Source: an uncultured beta proteobacterium
GTDB lineage: Bacteria; Pseudomonadota; Gammaproteobacteria; Burkholderiales; Burkholderiaceae
Length of the DNA: 6,665 bases
NCBI GenBank assembly: GCA_903845455.1
Contig: CAIMXN010000141.1
Coordinates: 1-6,665, forward strand
Reading direction: 5' to 3'
The position numbers were made by a program, and so were the translations under genes. Positions within the stretch are counted from its first letter, which is position 1. Every line of letters starts with the position of its first letter. Shown here piece by piece: positions 1-5,596 of this stretch. Under the pieces are notes generated by a model. The model was not told the origin of the DNA and did no database searches. It worked only from the letters and a program-made list of their open reading frames with translations.

Positions 1-207
1 GTTATTTGTCTCGTTGCCATGAAGCCCGAACCATTCTTGCTTCAAAGCATGATTGATACAGCAAAAATTATTGGACTACCAAGACTTAAAACTATGGATC
101 AATTTTTTGCTAAAGCGATTTATACAGATGAAATTCGGGGGGAATTGACTTACATCATCTATTCCCGGAAAGACTTTTTAAAAAATTATATCAAGGTTAA
201 TTCGTAA
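1..207 (+). CDS. C-terminal part of an unrecognised protein (cut by left edge)
   Basis: The reading frame is open from the first base of the window to a TAA at 205-207. An ATG at 19 could start a 62-residue protein, but no Shine-Dalgarno sequence precedes it and the frame continues upstream as VICLVA, so a gene truncated by the window edge is more likely. The visible part is mixed charged and hydrophobic, with no signal peptide, membrane segment or motif I can name; the most distinctive stretch is GELTYIIYSRKDF near the end. The next gene begins 13 bases after the stop, so the two are probably co-transcribed. I do not recognise the family. Confidence 0.5.
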   Translation, partial: VICLVAMKPEPFLLQSMIDTAKIIGLPRLKTMDQFFAKAIYTDEIRGELTYIIYSRKDFLKNYIKVNS

Positions 208-220
208 AGAAAGGAATCTC

Positions 221-565
221 ATGCGTGACTACACCTACATAGAAGGCTATCGTTTCAGTATTTGGAATATCTACCGTAGTAAAAGGTTTGATGTTGATAG
301 GTTAGATATCAACTGGGCAGATAAAGATAAGCCTGAATTTATTCGGGGCTTAAGAATAGTTGATCACAACGAATCGGAAACTTACATAGTGCATGGTGAT
401 GAAGCTGATAACTTAGCTTACAGCATGTGTTTTCTAAATGGTGAGAATAAAGATAGCAGGCCGGATCAATTTGATAATTATCTAACACTCGCGACAACCA
501 AGAAAGAGTATTTAGTTCATAAGTTGTTTGAAGGTGAAAAGCCTGCTGAAGAAGCCGTTCATTAA
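221..565 (+). CDS. Unrecognised 114-residue cytoplasmic protein
   Basis: The frame starts at an ATG preceded by a good ribosome binding site (AAAGGAA, about 209-215), which supports this start. The product is 114 residues, rich in Asp, Glu and Tyr, with no signal peptide, no membrane segment and only one cysteine (in YSMCFLNG). It looks like a small soluble alpha/beta protein: an aromatic N terminus (YTYIEGYRF) followed by alternating hydrophobic strands such as FIRGLRIVDH and ETYIVHGDEA. It sits 13 bases after the preceding gene and 21 bases before the lipoprotein gene, so the three probably form one transcript. I do not recognise the family and assign no function. A long reading frame on the opposite strand over 339-602 is treated as a shadow. 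Confidence 0.65.
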   Translation: MRDYTYIEGYRFSIWNIYRSKRFDVDRLDINWADKDKPEFIRGLRIVDHNESETYIVHGDEADNLAYSMCFLNGENKDSRPDQFDNYLTLATTKKEYLVHKLFEGEKPAEEAVH

Positions 566-586
566 TTGATATGAAGACGCCATAAA

Positions 587-769
587 ATGAAAAAAACTCC
601 ATACCTTATTCTCATATTAATTCTAGTGGCTTGCACTCCAATCCCAATCAAACACTATAAAACCGATGTGGTGAGTCAAAAACCTTGTTATCAGACGAAT
701 GACTGTCCTATGCAAAATCCACCAGCGTTTTTGTTCTACAACAACTTTAATAATTCGTGGAAAAGATAA
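587..769 (+). CDS. Small predicted lipoprotein (60 residues)
   Basis: The 60-residue product begins with MKK and an uninterrupted hydrophobic stretch (residues 5-15), followed by a lipobox L13-V14-A15-C16. That is a classic signal peptidase II site, giving a mature lipoprotein of about 45 residues beginning CTPIPIKHY. The residue after the lipidated cysteine is Thr, not Asp, so outer-membrane sorting is the default expectation in a Gram-negative cell. The mature part has two further cysteines (in KPCYQTNDCP), which could form a disulphide in the periplasm. The ribosome binding site is weak (GAAG at 573-576, ten bases before the ATG). It is the last gene of the left cluster, and dyad sequences follow its stop. 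Function unknown; a surface or entry-exclusion role would be speculation. Confidence 0.6.
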   Translation: MKKTPYLILILILVACTPIPIKHYKTDVVSQKPCYQTNDCPMQNPPAFLFYNNFNNSWKR

Positions 770-773
770 ATTT

Positions 774-806
774 AGCTTAATTAACCTTAAGCTCACACAA
801 TGAGCT
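774..806. promoter_or_regulatory. Two overlapping inverted repeats ahead of the WYL regulator
   Basis: Two dyads share one arm. The first is AGCTTAA (774-780) against TTAAGCT (787-793) with a 6-nt centre. The second is AGCTCA (790-795) against TGAGCT (801-806) with a 5-nt centre. They overlap over 790-793, so as RNA hairpins they would exclude each other, and as DNA they place AGCT three times in 33 bp. Neither is followed by a T tract, so a standard terminator for the lipoprotein gene is unlikely. The position, 50 bp ahead of the regulator's start codon, suits an operator. Function is inferred from position only. Confidence 0.4.
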
Positions 807-855
807 AGTTATCGCCTATAGTTGAAGATACTGTGTTTATTTCAGGGAATAAGCT

Positions 856-1824
856 ATGAGTGATCTAGAGCGCCTACACCGCATCAAATATATGATCCAG
901 GCTCGTAATTGCGTACCTATTCAAGACTTCCTAGACGAGCTAGAGATATCCAAGGCTACCTTCAAACGCGATTTAGAGTACCTACGAGACAGGATGAATG
1001 CCTCAATCGTATTTGATCGTGCCGAAGGTGGTTATCGCTTTGATAAACCTAATGCAGGAGAAAAGATTGAACTACCAGGCCTATGGTTCTCGGAAAAGGA
1101 AGCCACTGCCCTAGTGCTTATGCAGCATCTTTTAGATAACTTGGATCAAGGCGGATTAATCAGTTCCCACATAGATCCGTTAGTGGAAATTATTGACGGT
1201 ATTTTAGGTCAGTCCGAGGTATCTGCAAAAGAACTACGTAAACGCATCAAAGTATTTGGCATGTCAGCCCGTAAGAATTCCTTGGAAAACTTTGAAGAAG
1301 TAGGTAACGCCCTACTTAAAAGGCAACGATTGCAGATTGAGTACTATTCCAAGAGCAGGAATGAAACAACCAGCAGAATAGTCTCTCCGCAGCGTCTAAT
1401 CTTCTATCGCGATAATTGGTACCTTGATGCCTATTGCCATCTACGAGAGGCACTTAGAAGCTTTGCTTTAGATAGCATTACCAAAGCTGAACTATTACAA
1501 CAAAAGGCTGTTGAAATACCCACAAAAGAATTACAAGAAAACTTTGCTGAAAGTTATGGCATCTTTTCAGGCAAGGCAAGCCAAAGAGCAAAGTTACGTT
1601 TTACTCCTGAGCGTGCTAGATGGGTAGCTGGTGAGACTTGGCATGGACAGCAAACAAGTAGCTTTGATAAAGATGGAAATTACATTCTAGAGTTTGACTA
1701 CAACCAAGATCCAGAACTTGTGATGGAAATCCTAAAGCATGGGTCTGGAGTTGAAGTGCTTGCACCAGCAAGTCTCAAGAAAAGGGTTATAGACGAGCTG
1801 AAGAAAAATTTGGCCAGATATTAA
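856..1824 (+). CDS. HTH-WYL domain transcriptional regulator (YafY/DeoR-like)
   Basis: A 322-residue one-component regulator with the full architecture of WYL regulators. A winged helix-turn-helix lies at about residues 4-60 (LDELEISKATFKRDLEYL contains the recognition helix). A WYL domain lies at about 147-215 with the diagnostic W188-Y189-L190 in DNWYLDAYC. A WCX-like C-terminal domain lies at about 243-320. WYL domains are thought to bind nucleotides or nucleic acid and to control DNA-binding output. The start is supported by AGGGA at 844-848, seven bases ahead of the ATG. It lies tail to tail with a two-nuclease operon. Known relatives of this layout (BrxR/CapW) repress phage-defence operons, so it may regulate those neighbours or itself; that link is inference. 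Length is normal for the family and no key part is missing. Confidence 0.88.
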   Translation: MSDLERLHRIKYMIQARNCVPIQDFLDELEISKATFKRDLEYLRDRMNASIVFDRAEGGYRFDKPNAGEKIELPGLWFSEKEATALVLMQHLLDNLDQGGLISSHIDPLVEIIDGILGQSEVSAKELRKRIKVFGMSARKNSLENFEEVGNALLKRQRLQIEYYSKSRNETTSRIVSPQRLIFYRDNWYLDAYCHLREALRSFALDSITKAELLQQKAVEIPTKELQENFAESYGIFSGKASQRAKLRFTPERARWVAGETWHGQQTSSFDKDGNYILEFDYNQDPELVMEILKHGSGVEVLAPASLKKRVIDELKKNLARY

Positions 1825-1847
1825 TTTTGTCGGTTTACCCGACAAAA
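1825..1847. repeat. Palindromic repeat, copy 1 (REP-like)
   Basis: Perfect 9-bp arms (TTTTGTCGG, then CCGACAAAA) flank a 5-nt loop, TTTAC, starting directly after the stop codon of the WYL gene. The same sequence, identical over 25 bases including two flanking A residues, recurs at 4109-4133, and reverse-oriented copies end the two longer repeats further right. The arms begin with T and end with A, the opposite of an intrinsic terminator, so a terminator role is unlikely. Resembles a REP-type or protein-binding palindrome. Confidence 0.75.
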
Positions 1848-1918
1848 AAGTATAGATGCTGCATTTTCGAGCCAGAGCAGAAAAGTAGCTAATTAGGTCA
1901 TATTTCTAACTAATTGGA

Positions 1919-2998
1919 CTAATTACCAGTCTCTTCTTCAAGATAAATTTCCATCTTTTCCTTAATTTTTTGCAATAATTCATCGGCATAAGGAGCTGAC
2001 TCAGTTTTGAACCCAATGATTTCTACATGTTCAGCTTTTTTGATCAGGCGCTTTATTGATGTCTCTAACTCCAAACATTTAGCCCCATGCATCTGTATCA
2101 GCTCAATTCTACGAATCTTAGCCCCTTCTTTACGACATTCCATTAAATGATCGCTATGCCTTCTTTGGTGATTATTAGTCACACCAAACCCAAGAAATTT
2201 CTTTTCTTTATATATGATTTCGTAAACGTAGAAATAACCTGTCTTATTGATCTTAAATGGGGCTTGCCAAGGGTTTTGTCCCAACTTCAAATGAGATAGC
2301 TGAGAAAAAGTTGTTTCTACTCCATTTGTTACTTCAAAAAGAGTTGCCCCTGAATCACTTCGTCTTGTCTTACCAGTCGTAGAGATCTCCATCTTCTGGG
2401 CATAGTTACTTGCCAACTCTAACTGCTCCTCTTCGCTAATTCTAGGTGCAAATCCTTGCCTTATGGCGCCAAGCTGCATATGAACAGCTCTTCCGCTTGG
2501 TGTAACAACTTCAAAAATCTTTCTATTACCCTTTCCTTGAAGTTGGAACTTACCAGTAATTTTCAAACCTCTTGCTTTTGCTCCCGCCTTAGCATCATTA
2601 ATCTGCTCATCCAAAGTTTGTTTACCAAAAGGATTTTTTTGATCTTGTAAATTTCTTAGAGTTGTAAACTTGGTTCGACCATCAGGATGCCTCACTTCAA
2701 AATATCTGGCATTAGTTTTTCGCTCTTGAATACCTGTGGCTTCTAACCCAAGCTCATTGGCGTACTGCTTTACTCTGTCCAATTGGTCATCAACAGATGG
2801 CACACCCCAAGGATTGCTCCCAAATTCTAAGTGGCTTAGTCTTGACCATTTAATTTCGCCCGTTGCTGGATTTTTTATTTCAAATTGCCTTTTTTGATTT
2901 AGTTCTATGCGATGCTTGCCTGTAGCTTCTAATCCAAGCTTTTGGGCTGCTATCTTAGATCGCTCGATCAACTCATCAATTGAGTCTCTTGCAGTCAT
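1919..2998 (-). CDS. GIY-YIG-like nuclease with four N-terminal repeats
   Basis: A 359-residue protein. Four related units of about 60 residues fill the N-terminal two thirds (about 6-65, 68-126, 128-187 and 188-246). Each has a helix with LGLEATG or a similar motif, then F-E-V or F-E-I plus a turn, then L-x-x-L and, in three of them, N-P-W or N-P-F. A GIY-YIG-like domain follows (about 254-320): YFYVYE for GIY, FLGFG for the YIG region, R280 and H284 in the G-x-T-N-N-x-x-R-R spacing, and E312 (or E310) as the likely metal ligand. The YIG tyrosine is not clearly present, so the domain is divergent. The repeats are probably DNA-binding. The ATG is preceded by an in-frame stop nine bases upstream and lacks a clear Shine-Dalgarno sequence. 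It follows the reader-nuclease gene by 55 bases and is probably translated from the same message. Confidence 0.75.
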   Translation of the reverse strand: MTARDSIDELIERSKIAAQKLGLEATGKHRIELNQKRQFEIKNPATGEIKWSRLSHLEFGSNPWGVPSVDDQLDRVKQYANELGLEATGIQERKTNARYFEVRHPDGRTKFTTLRNLQDQKNPFGKQTLDEQINDAKAGAKARGLKITGKFQLQGKGNRKIFEVVTPSGRAVHMQLGAIRQGFAPRISEEEQLELASNYAQKMEISTTGKTRRSDSGATLFEVTNGVETTFSQLSHLKLGQNPWQAPFKINKTGYFYVYEIIYKEKKFLGFGVTNNHQRRHSDHLMECRKEGAKIRRIELIQMHGAKCLELETSIKRLIKKAEHVEIIGFKTESAPYADELLQKIKEKMEIYLEEETGN

Positions 2999-3053
2999 GG
3001 GGAACTATTCTTATTTTGTGAATTGTCATTTAAACGCTATGTAAGAGCTGTAG

Positions 3054-3992
3054 CTAATTCTTGATTAGTTTAAAGCTAACTTGATATTTATAAAAACTAA
3101 TATTTGGGGCAACCGATAAAGCTCTTTTAATTCTCTGGTCATCTTCAAGGGCAATAATTACGCCCTCTACTAATTGACCTTCTTTAGCTAATTCGTCTTT
3201 CACATAGCCCATGTATCTTTGTACCTGCCCTATTACAGAATCACTAGCCCTACCCTTTTTAAGCTCAACTACCAAAAGCCTATTTTTATCTTTGCTGATT
3301 GCCAGAATATCCAACGGCCCCGTATCGGTTTGATACTGCTGACCAATAAGCTCTCCATCTTCCTCAAAAATATCAAAATCTTTACCAAGCTCTGTTTGAG
3401 ACCAATTATGAACAAGAAAATCCTCTAGATGCCTCTCTAGAGCAAAAATTGTTGGATCTTCTACCGTTGGATCAGAAGAGATTAATGACTGACTAGCGGG
3501 AACTTGAACATGACCACCAATCAATTTTTCAATTTCTTCAGCGTAACGATCTATATTGCTAACAGTTCCAATCGATCCTGTTGAATTTCTTAATGCCTCA
3601 CTCATATCAGAGCGATCAATCATTTGATCAAGCCAATGCACAGGTCTTCTGTGAGGCAAATTGGTGTCAGGAGCATATGTGTAAGCACCCGTAATCTGAC
3701 CGACAAAATATCTACCTTCACCGTTTGGGCAAAGAACAATATCGCCCTCTTTTATCCCTCTACAGACTGTCCAAAGAAATCCGCAAGCAAGACCAGCTGC
3801 TACTTTAGATTTATCAGGACGAGCCTCCATAAACACAGGGATATATTTCTTATTAAAGTCTCTCCAGTTATCTGGGAGGTTTCCTGATAAATTTTCATGA
3901 ATACCAAAATCGGCGCCTATATAACCTTCTTTAAAGCACTCTGATGCATATATGCTTTTTTTACCAAGCATTACTCTGAAATATCGTTTCAT
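3054..3992 (-). CDS. Two-domain nuclease: reader-like N terminus plus NucS/DUF91-type PD-(D/E)xK domain
   Basis: A 312-residue soluble protein. The C-terminal half (about 183-308) resembles the NucS/DUF91 nuclease fold: an N-terminal acidic helix (FALERHLEDFLVHNW), GPLD228ILA, then VVE243LK245K, then GQ256VQRY. D228, E243 and K245 fit the PD-(D/E)xK catalytic set. The N-terminal half (about 1-158) contains GIKEGDIVLCPNGEGRYFVGQI and PHRRPVHWLD...LRNSTGSIGTVSNIDRYAEEIE, reminiscent of the PUA/EVE-like reader region found in some Mrr-type restriction enzymes. A modification-sensing nuclease is therefore plausible; the nuclease fold is well supported, the reader less so. The start has AGGA (4000-3997) ahead of the ATG and a good promoter further upstream. 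It is the first gene of a probable operon with the GIY-YIG protein. Confidence 0.78.
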   Translation of the reverse strand: MKRYFRVMLGKKSIYASECFKEGYIGADFGIHENLSGNLPDNWRDFNKKYIPVFMEARPDKSKVAAGLACGFLWTVCRGIKEGDIVLCPNGEGRYFVGQITGAYTYAPDTNLPHRRPVHWLDQMIDRSDMSEALRNSTGSIGTVSNIDRYAEEIEKLIGGHVQVPASQSLISSDPTVEDPTIFALERHLEDFLVHNWSQTELGKDFDIFEEDGELIGQQYQTDTGPLDILAISKDKNRLLVVELKKGRASDSVIGQVQRYMGYVKDELAKEGQLVEGVIIALEDDQRIKRALSVAPNISFYKYQVSFKLIKN

Positions 3993-4064
3993 GTTTTCCT
4001 ATCAAAATCCTTCTGCATGTCTAATACTTTACCAATTAAGCTAGGCAAAATACGATGAAAATTA

Positions 4065-4094
4065 CATATATTCTTTGTTAGGATTTTTAGTCAA
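4065..4094 (-). promoter_or_regulatory. Predicted sigma-70 promoter for the two-nuclease operon
   Basis: On the minus strand TTGACT (4094-4089) is followed after 18 bases by TATATG (4070-4065), within an AT-rich stretch. This places a start of transcription about 65-70 bases upstream of the ATG at 3992. The -35 matches consensus at five of six bases; the -10 is weaker. No other gene lies downstream on this strand before the nuclease. Confidence 0.45.
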
Positions 4095-4108
4095 ATCAGC
4101 CATCACCC

Positions 4109-4135
4109 AATTTTGTCGGTTTACCCGACAAAATT
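4109..4135. repeat. Palindromic repeat, copy 2 (REP-like)
   Basis: Perfect 11-bp arms (AATTTTGTCGG and CCGACAAAATT) around the loop TTTAC. Same orientation as the copy at 1825-1847, so the two form direct repeats that bracket the nuclease operon and its promoter. It lies 15 bp upstream of the predicted -35 box. Confidence 0.75.
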
Positions 4136-4275
4136 ACTGAAGACCCGGTTGCCGATAGTCTGCCAGGATCAACCTACGCCCTCTCAAGGCTCCCCTTACG
4201 CCGGCCAAGCTTACCAATGATTGATCCAATCGAGCCAATGCTCAGCCTACTTTTATATGAACTAATATGAAATTT
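4136..4275. other. Gene-free GC-richer segment between palindrome and tRNA-derived repeat
   Basis: This stretch is part of the 544-bp gene-free region 3993-4536. Roughly 4140-4250 is visibly richer in G and C than its surroundings (for example CTCCCCTTACGCCGGCC), suggesting a different origin. The only notable reading frame is on the minus strand, ending at a TAG at 4174-4176 and reading RLSIGSIGSIIGKLGRRKG; it has no start codon and no ribosome binding site. It may be the relic of a lost gene or mobile element end. I could not assign it. Confidence 0.35.
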
Positions 4276-4320
4276 TGGCCTGCCCAGCACGATTCGAACG
4301 TGCGACCTACGCCTTAGAAG
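4276..4320 (-). pseudogene. 3' half of tRNA-Arg(UCU), copy A
   Basis: Read on the minus strand, this gives a complete tRNA 3' half: anticodon loop CTTCTAA (anticodon UCU), anticodon-stem strand GGCGT, variable loop AGGTC, T arm GCACG-TTCGAAT-CGTGC, acceptor strand TGGGCAG, discriminator G and encoded CCA. The 5' half is absent: bases preceding the anticodon loop do not pair with GGCGT, and no D arm or CTGCCCA strand follows. It cannot be a functional tRNA. A 3' half alone is what tyrosine-recombinase islands leave at the end away from the restored tRNA. Confidence 0.85.
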
Positions 4321-4463
4321 CTTTAAAAATGAGCTCAAACAATACTAGAAACAATGGCATCGAGGTGCTTAGATCAGGTGTGGCATCAGCACCGAGAACC
4401 TTGGTGCGGGATGGAATTGCTTGGATTTGACTTGGCATTCACAGATGGTTGGATGGTCTAGTG

Positions 4464-4494
4464 TCTAATTTGTCGGGTAAACCGACAAATTAGA
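4464..4494. repeat. Palindromic repeat, copy 3 (REP-like, reverse orientation)
   Basis: Perfect 13-bp arms: TCTAATTTGTCGG, loop GTAAA, then CCGACAAATTAGA. This is the longest of the four and the loop is the reverse complement of copies 1 and 2. It forms the right end of the long repeat copy A and lies just beyond the 3' end of the HTH-PAS gene. Confidence 0.75.
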
Positions 4495-4507
4495 GTAAGG
4501 CCTTCTT

Positions 4508-4536
4508 TTAAAGAATACTCAATAAGCATTCTTTAA
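4508..4536 (-). terminator. AT-rich hairpin after the HTH-PAS gene
   Basis: TTAAAGAAT (4508-4516) and ATTCTTTAA (4528-4536) form perfect 9-bp arms with an 11-nt loop, abutting the stop codon at 4537-4539. On the minus strand the hairpin would end the transcript, but it is AT-rich and is followed by AAGAAGG, not by a T run. A weak or bidirectional terminator, or an mRNA-stabilising hairpin, is possible. Confidence 0.35.
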
Positions 4537-5304
4537 TCAGTTTTTCTTCTTAAAAGTTGCTTCAGTAATCGGCGTATGTGTTACTACACAACACACGTCA
4601 TCCAAGTGTTTGTAGGCAGACACCTTAACCTCGAACCATCTTTTATCTCCATTGCTGTGGCAAGGATATTGTGAAGTAAATGTTTTGGAATTTTCTGCAA
4701 TAACTTCACGAATAGATCTAGCCACTTTGTTAGCTTCTAGAGAGCCCGGTCCCATTGCTTTCTCACACACAGCAAGATAATTGACGCCCTCACATCCTAG
4801 ACTTCCCCCCTTTAATTTTGGATATAGCATGGCAGCAGATCGCCATGCACTATTAACCAAAATAATGATGCCCTCTGTATTTAATACTGCCGTCAGGGGT
4901 GAAACAAAGTTCAAAGCAGCTTGTGCCAAACCTTCTACTTTTCTTAGTCCATAGGCCTCTACTTTTGCCCTATCTTGCTCACTAGCAATCCCTGCAGGAA
5001 TACTCTCTTTCTCGGTGATGGTCGTAGAGTAAATGAACGATGCATCTAAATTGAGCCAGCCAATTAAAGTCTTCAGTCTTGCTGTCTCTGGCATTGCTTG
5101 GCCATTGATCCATTTTCGTGCCGTTTCACGACTAATTGGATTTGACTGAAAGTTACGAAGATTAAATTCAATCGCTAACTTACTGGCCGTAGGTATTTCT
5201 CCAAACCGATTGATCAGTCCAGCTCTAAAAGCTAAATGGAAACGCTCGATCACGAATTGGTTGATAGTGAAAACCCCTAAAGTGCTTTCTTGTGCATCTA
5301 TCAT
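4537..5304 (-). CDS. HTH-PAS one-component transcriptional regulator
   Basis: A 255-residue regulator from the ATG at 5304. The N-terminal part (about 15-90) is a helix-turn-helix domain of a type familiar in betaproteobacteria: ASKLAIEFNLR, then SRETARKWINGQAMP (recognition region), then LKTLIGWLNLD. After a linker, residues about 130-250 form a PAS-like sensor: GIIILVNSAWR, GVNYLAVCEKA, FTSQYPCHSNGDKRWFEV and CCVVTHTPIT. The ligand is unknown. The frame runs back to a TTG at 5349, but AAAAGG (5316-5311) sits six bases ahead of the ATG at 5304, and the predicted transcription start lies downstream of that TTG, so the shorter form is preferred (the ATG at 5307 is the alternative). It is divergent from two small genes across a perfect inverted repeat and is probably autoregulated. 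Confidence 0.82.
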   Translation of the reverse strand: MIDAQESTLGVFTINQFVIERFHLAFRAGLINRFGEIPTASKLAIEFNLRNFQSNPISRETARKWINGQAMPETARLKTLIGWLNLDASFIYSTTITEKESIPAGIASEQDRAKVEAYGLRKVEGLAQAALNFVSPLTAVLNTEGIIILVNSAWRSAAMLYPKLKGGSLGCEGVNYLAVCEKAMGPGSLEANKVARSIREVIAENSKTFTSQYPCHSNGDKRWFEVKVSAYKHLDDVCCVVTHTPITEATFKKKN

Positions 5305-5335
5305 CATGTACCTTTTATAGCCCCAAGTCAGATTT

Positions 5336-5363
5336 ATTACATTTGCCAACTTGAACTTGGCAA
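5336..5363 (-). promoter_or_regulatory. Predicted promoter of the HTH-PAS gene
   Basis: On the minus strand TTGCCA (5363-5358) and TGTAAT (5341-5336) are separated by 16 bases, each matching the sigma-70 consensus at five of six positions. Transcription would begin near 5329, about 25 bases before the ATG at 5304. The -35 box and spacer lie inside the inverted repeat at 5343-5363, so anything bound there should block this promoter. Confidence 0.5.
5343..5363. promoter_or_regulatory. Candidate operator: perfect 21-bp inverted repeat
   Basis: TTGCCAA (5343-5349) and TTGGCAA (5357-5363) are perfect 7-bp arms around CTTGAAC. The site sits in the divergent spacer between the HTH-PAS gene and the 58-residue gene and overlaps predicted promoter elements in both directions. 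The two-fold symmetry suits a dimeric HTH protein; the HTH-PAS protein or the MarR-like protein encoded beside it are the obvious candidates. Confidence 0.6.
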
Positions 5364-5385
5364 GTTACGAGCTATTTCGTTTATT
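5357..5385 (+). promoter_or_regulatory. Possible rightward promoter for the small-gene pair
   Basis: TTGGCA (5357-5362) is followed after 17 bases by TTTATT (5380-5385), matching consensus at five and four of six positions. The -35 box is the right arm of the inverted repeat. This would start transcription about 30 bases before the 58-residue gene. Weaker than the leftward promoter; other AT-rich -10 choices exist nearby. Confidence 0.35.
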
Positions 5386-5419
5386 TTTAAGTAGATAGTA
5401 CTAAAGCAAGGGGATATAG

Positions 5420-5596
5420 ATGGCCTACCTGACATACATTAATGCCGTACAAAAACTAGAGACCGGTGATTCATTCACCCTACATGATATTAAAAGCCTA
5501 TCGTATGCAGATCTTGATAAGCTATTTGAAGATATCAAATACTGGAAGGTCTACGGTAATAGCCAACCAAAAATTAATGAAGTAAAGCGATGGTAA
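5420..5596 (+). CDS. Unrecognised 58-residue protein upstream of the MarR-like gene
   Basis: A short gene starting MAYLTYINAVQ and ending EVKRW, with a very good ribosome binding site (AAGGGGA, 5408-5414) five bases ahead of the ATG. The product is small, soluble and charged, and probably helical, with SLSYADLDKLFEDIKYWKVYG as the likely core helix region. Its stop overlaps the start of the next gene within ATGGTAA, which suggests translational coupling. It is divergent from the HTH-PAS gene. No family is recognised. Its size and its place between a repressor-like gene and a winged-helix gene would fit an accessory regulator or an antitoxin-like partner, but nothing in the sequence proves that. 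Confidence 0.65.
   Translation: MAYLTYINAVQKLETGDSFTLHDIKSLSYADLDKLFEDIKYWKVYGNSQPKINEVKRW

Larger units (their letters stand above)
4276..4494 (-). repeat. tRNA-derived long repeat, copy A (about 215 bp)
   Basis: Aligns along its length with 6080-6295. By eye roughly three quarters of bases match with a few small indels, rising to 42 of 45 in the tRNA-derived end. Shared blocks include CTTAGAAGCTTTAAAA, GGTGTGGCA, AGCACCGAGAA, GGGATGGAAT, GGCATTCACAG and GGTTGGATGGTC. One end is the 3' half of tRNA-Arg and the other is the palindrome. The two copies lie in direct orientation around the regulatory cassette, about 1.8 kb apart, so they could recombine or represent successive integration scars. 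Confidence 0.8.

Noticed and set aside
339..602. Minus-strand reading frame of 87 codons
   Set aside because: Lies antisense to the 221-565 and 587-769 genes, which have better start context and protein features; treated as a shadow.
1825..1847. Palindrome copies as intrinsic terminators
   Set aside because: Arms begin with T and end with A in all copies and no T run follows the stem on either strand; the same sequence also lies upstream of a promoter.
1886..1925. Terminator between the convergent genes from repeated CTAATT motifs
   Set aside because: Several CTAATT/AATTAG words allow weak AT-rich pairings, but no stable GC-containing stem with a T tract is formed.
2456..3887. Plus-strand reading frames at 2456-2650, 3219-3428 and 3624-3887
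   Set aside because: All are antisense to the two well-supported nuclease genes and show no protein-like features.
1825..4135. Integron cassettes with attC sites
   Set aside because: The palindromes lack the R''/R' core sites (GTTRRRY and RYYYAAC) and no integron integrase is present.
4276..4320. Functional tRNA-Arg gene (and the same at 6080-6124)
   Set aside because: Only the 3' half is present; the bases 5' of the anticodon loop do not pair with the stem and no D arm or acceptor 5' strand is found nearby.
4276..4494. tmRNA or permuted two-piece tmRNA
   Set aside because: The segment has a normal anticodon loop (CTTCTAA) and five-base variable loop, which tmRNA lacks, and no tag-peptide reading frame or 5' acceptor piece was seen.
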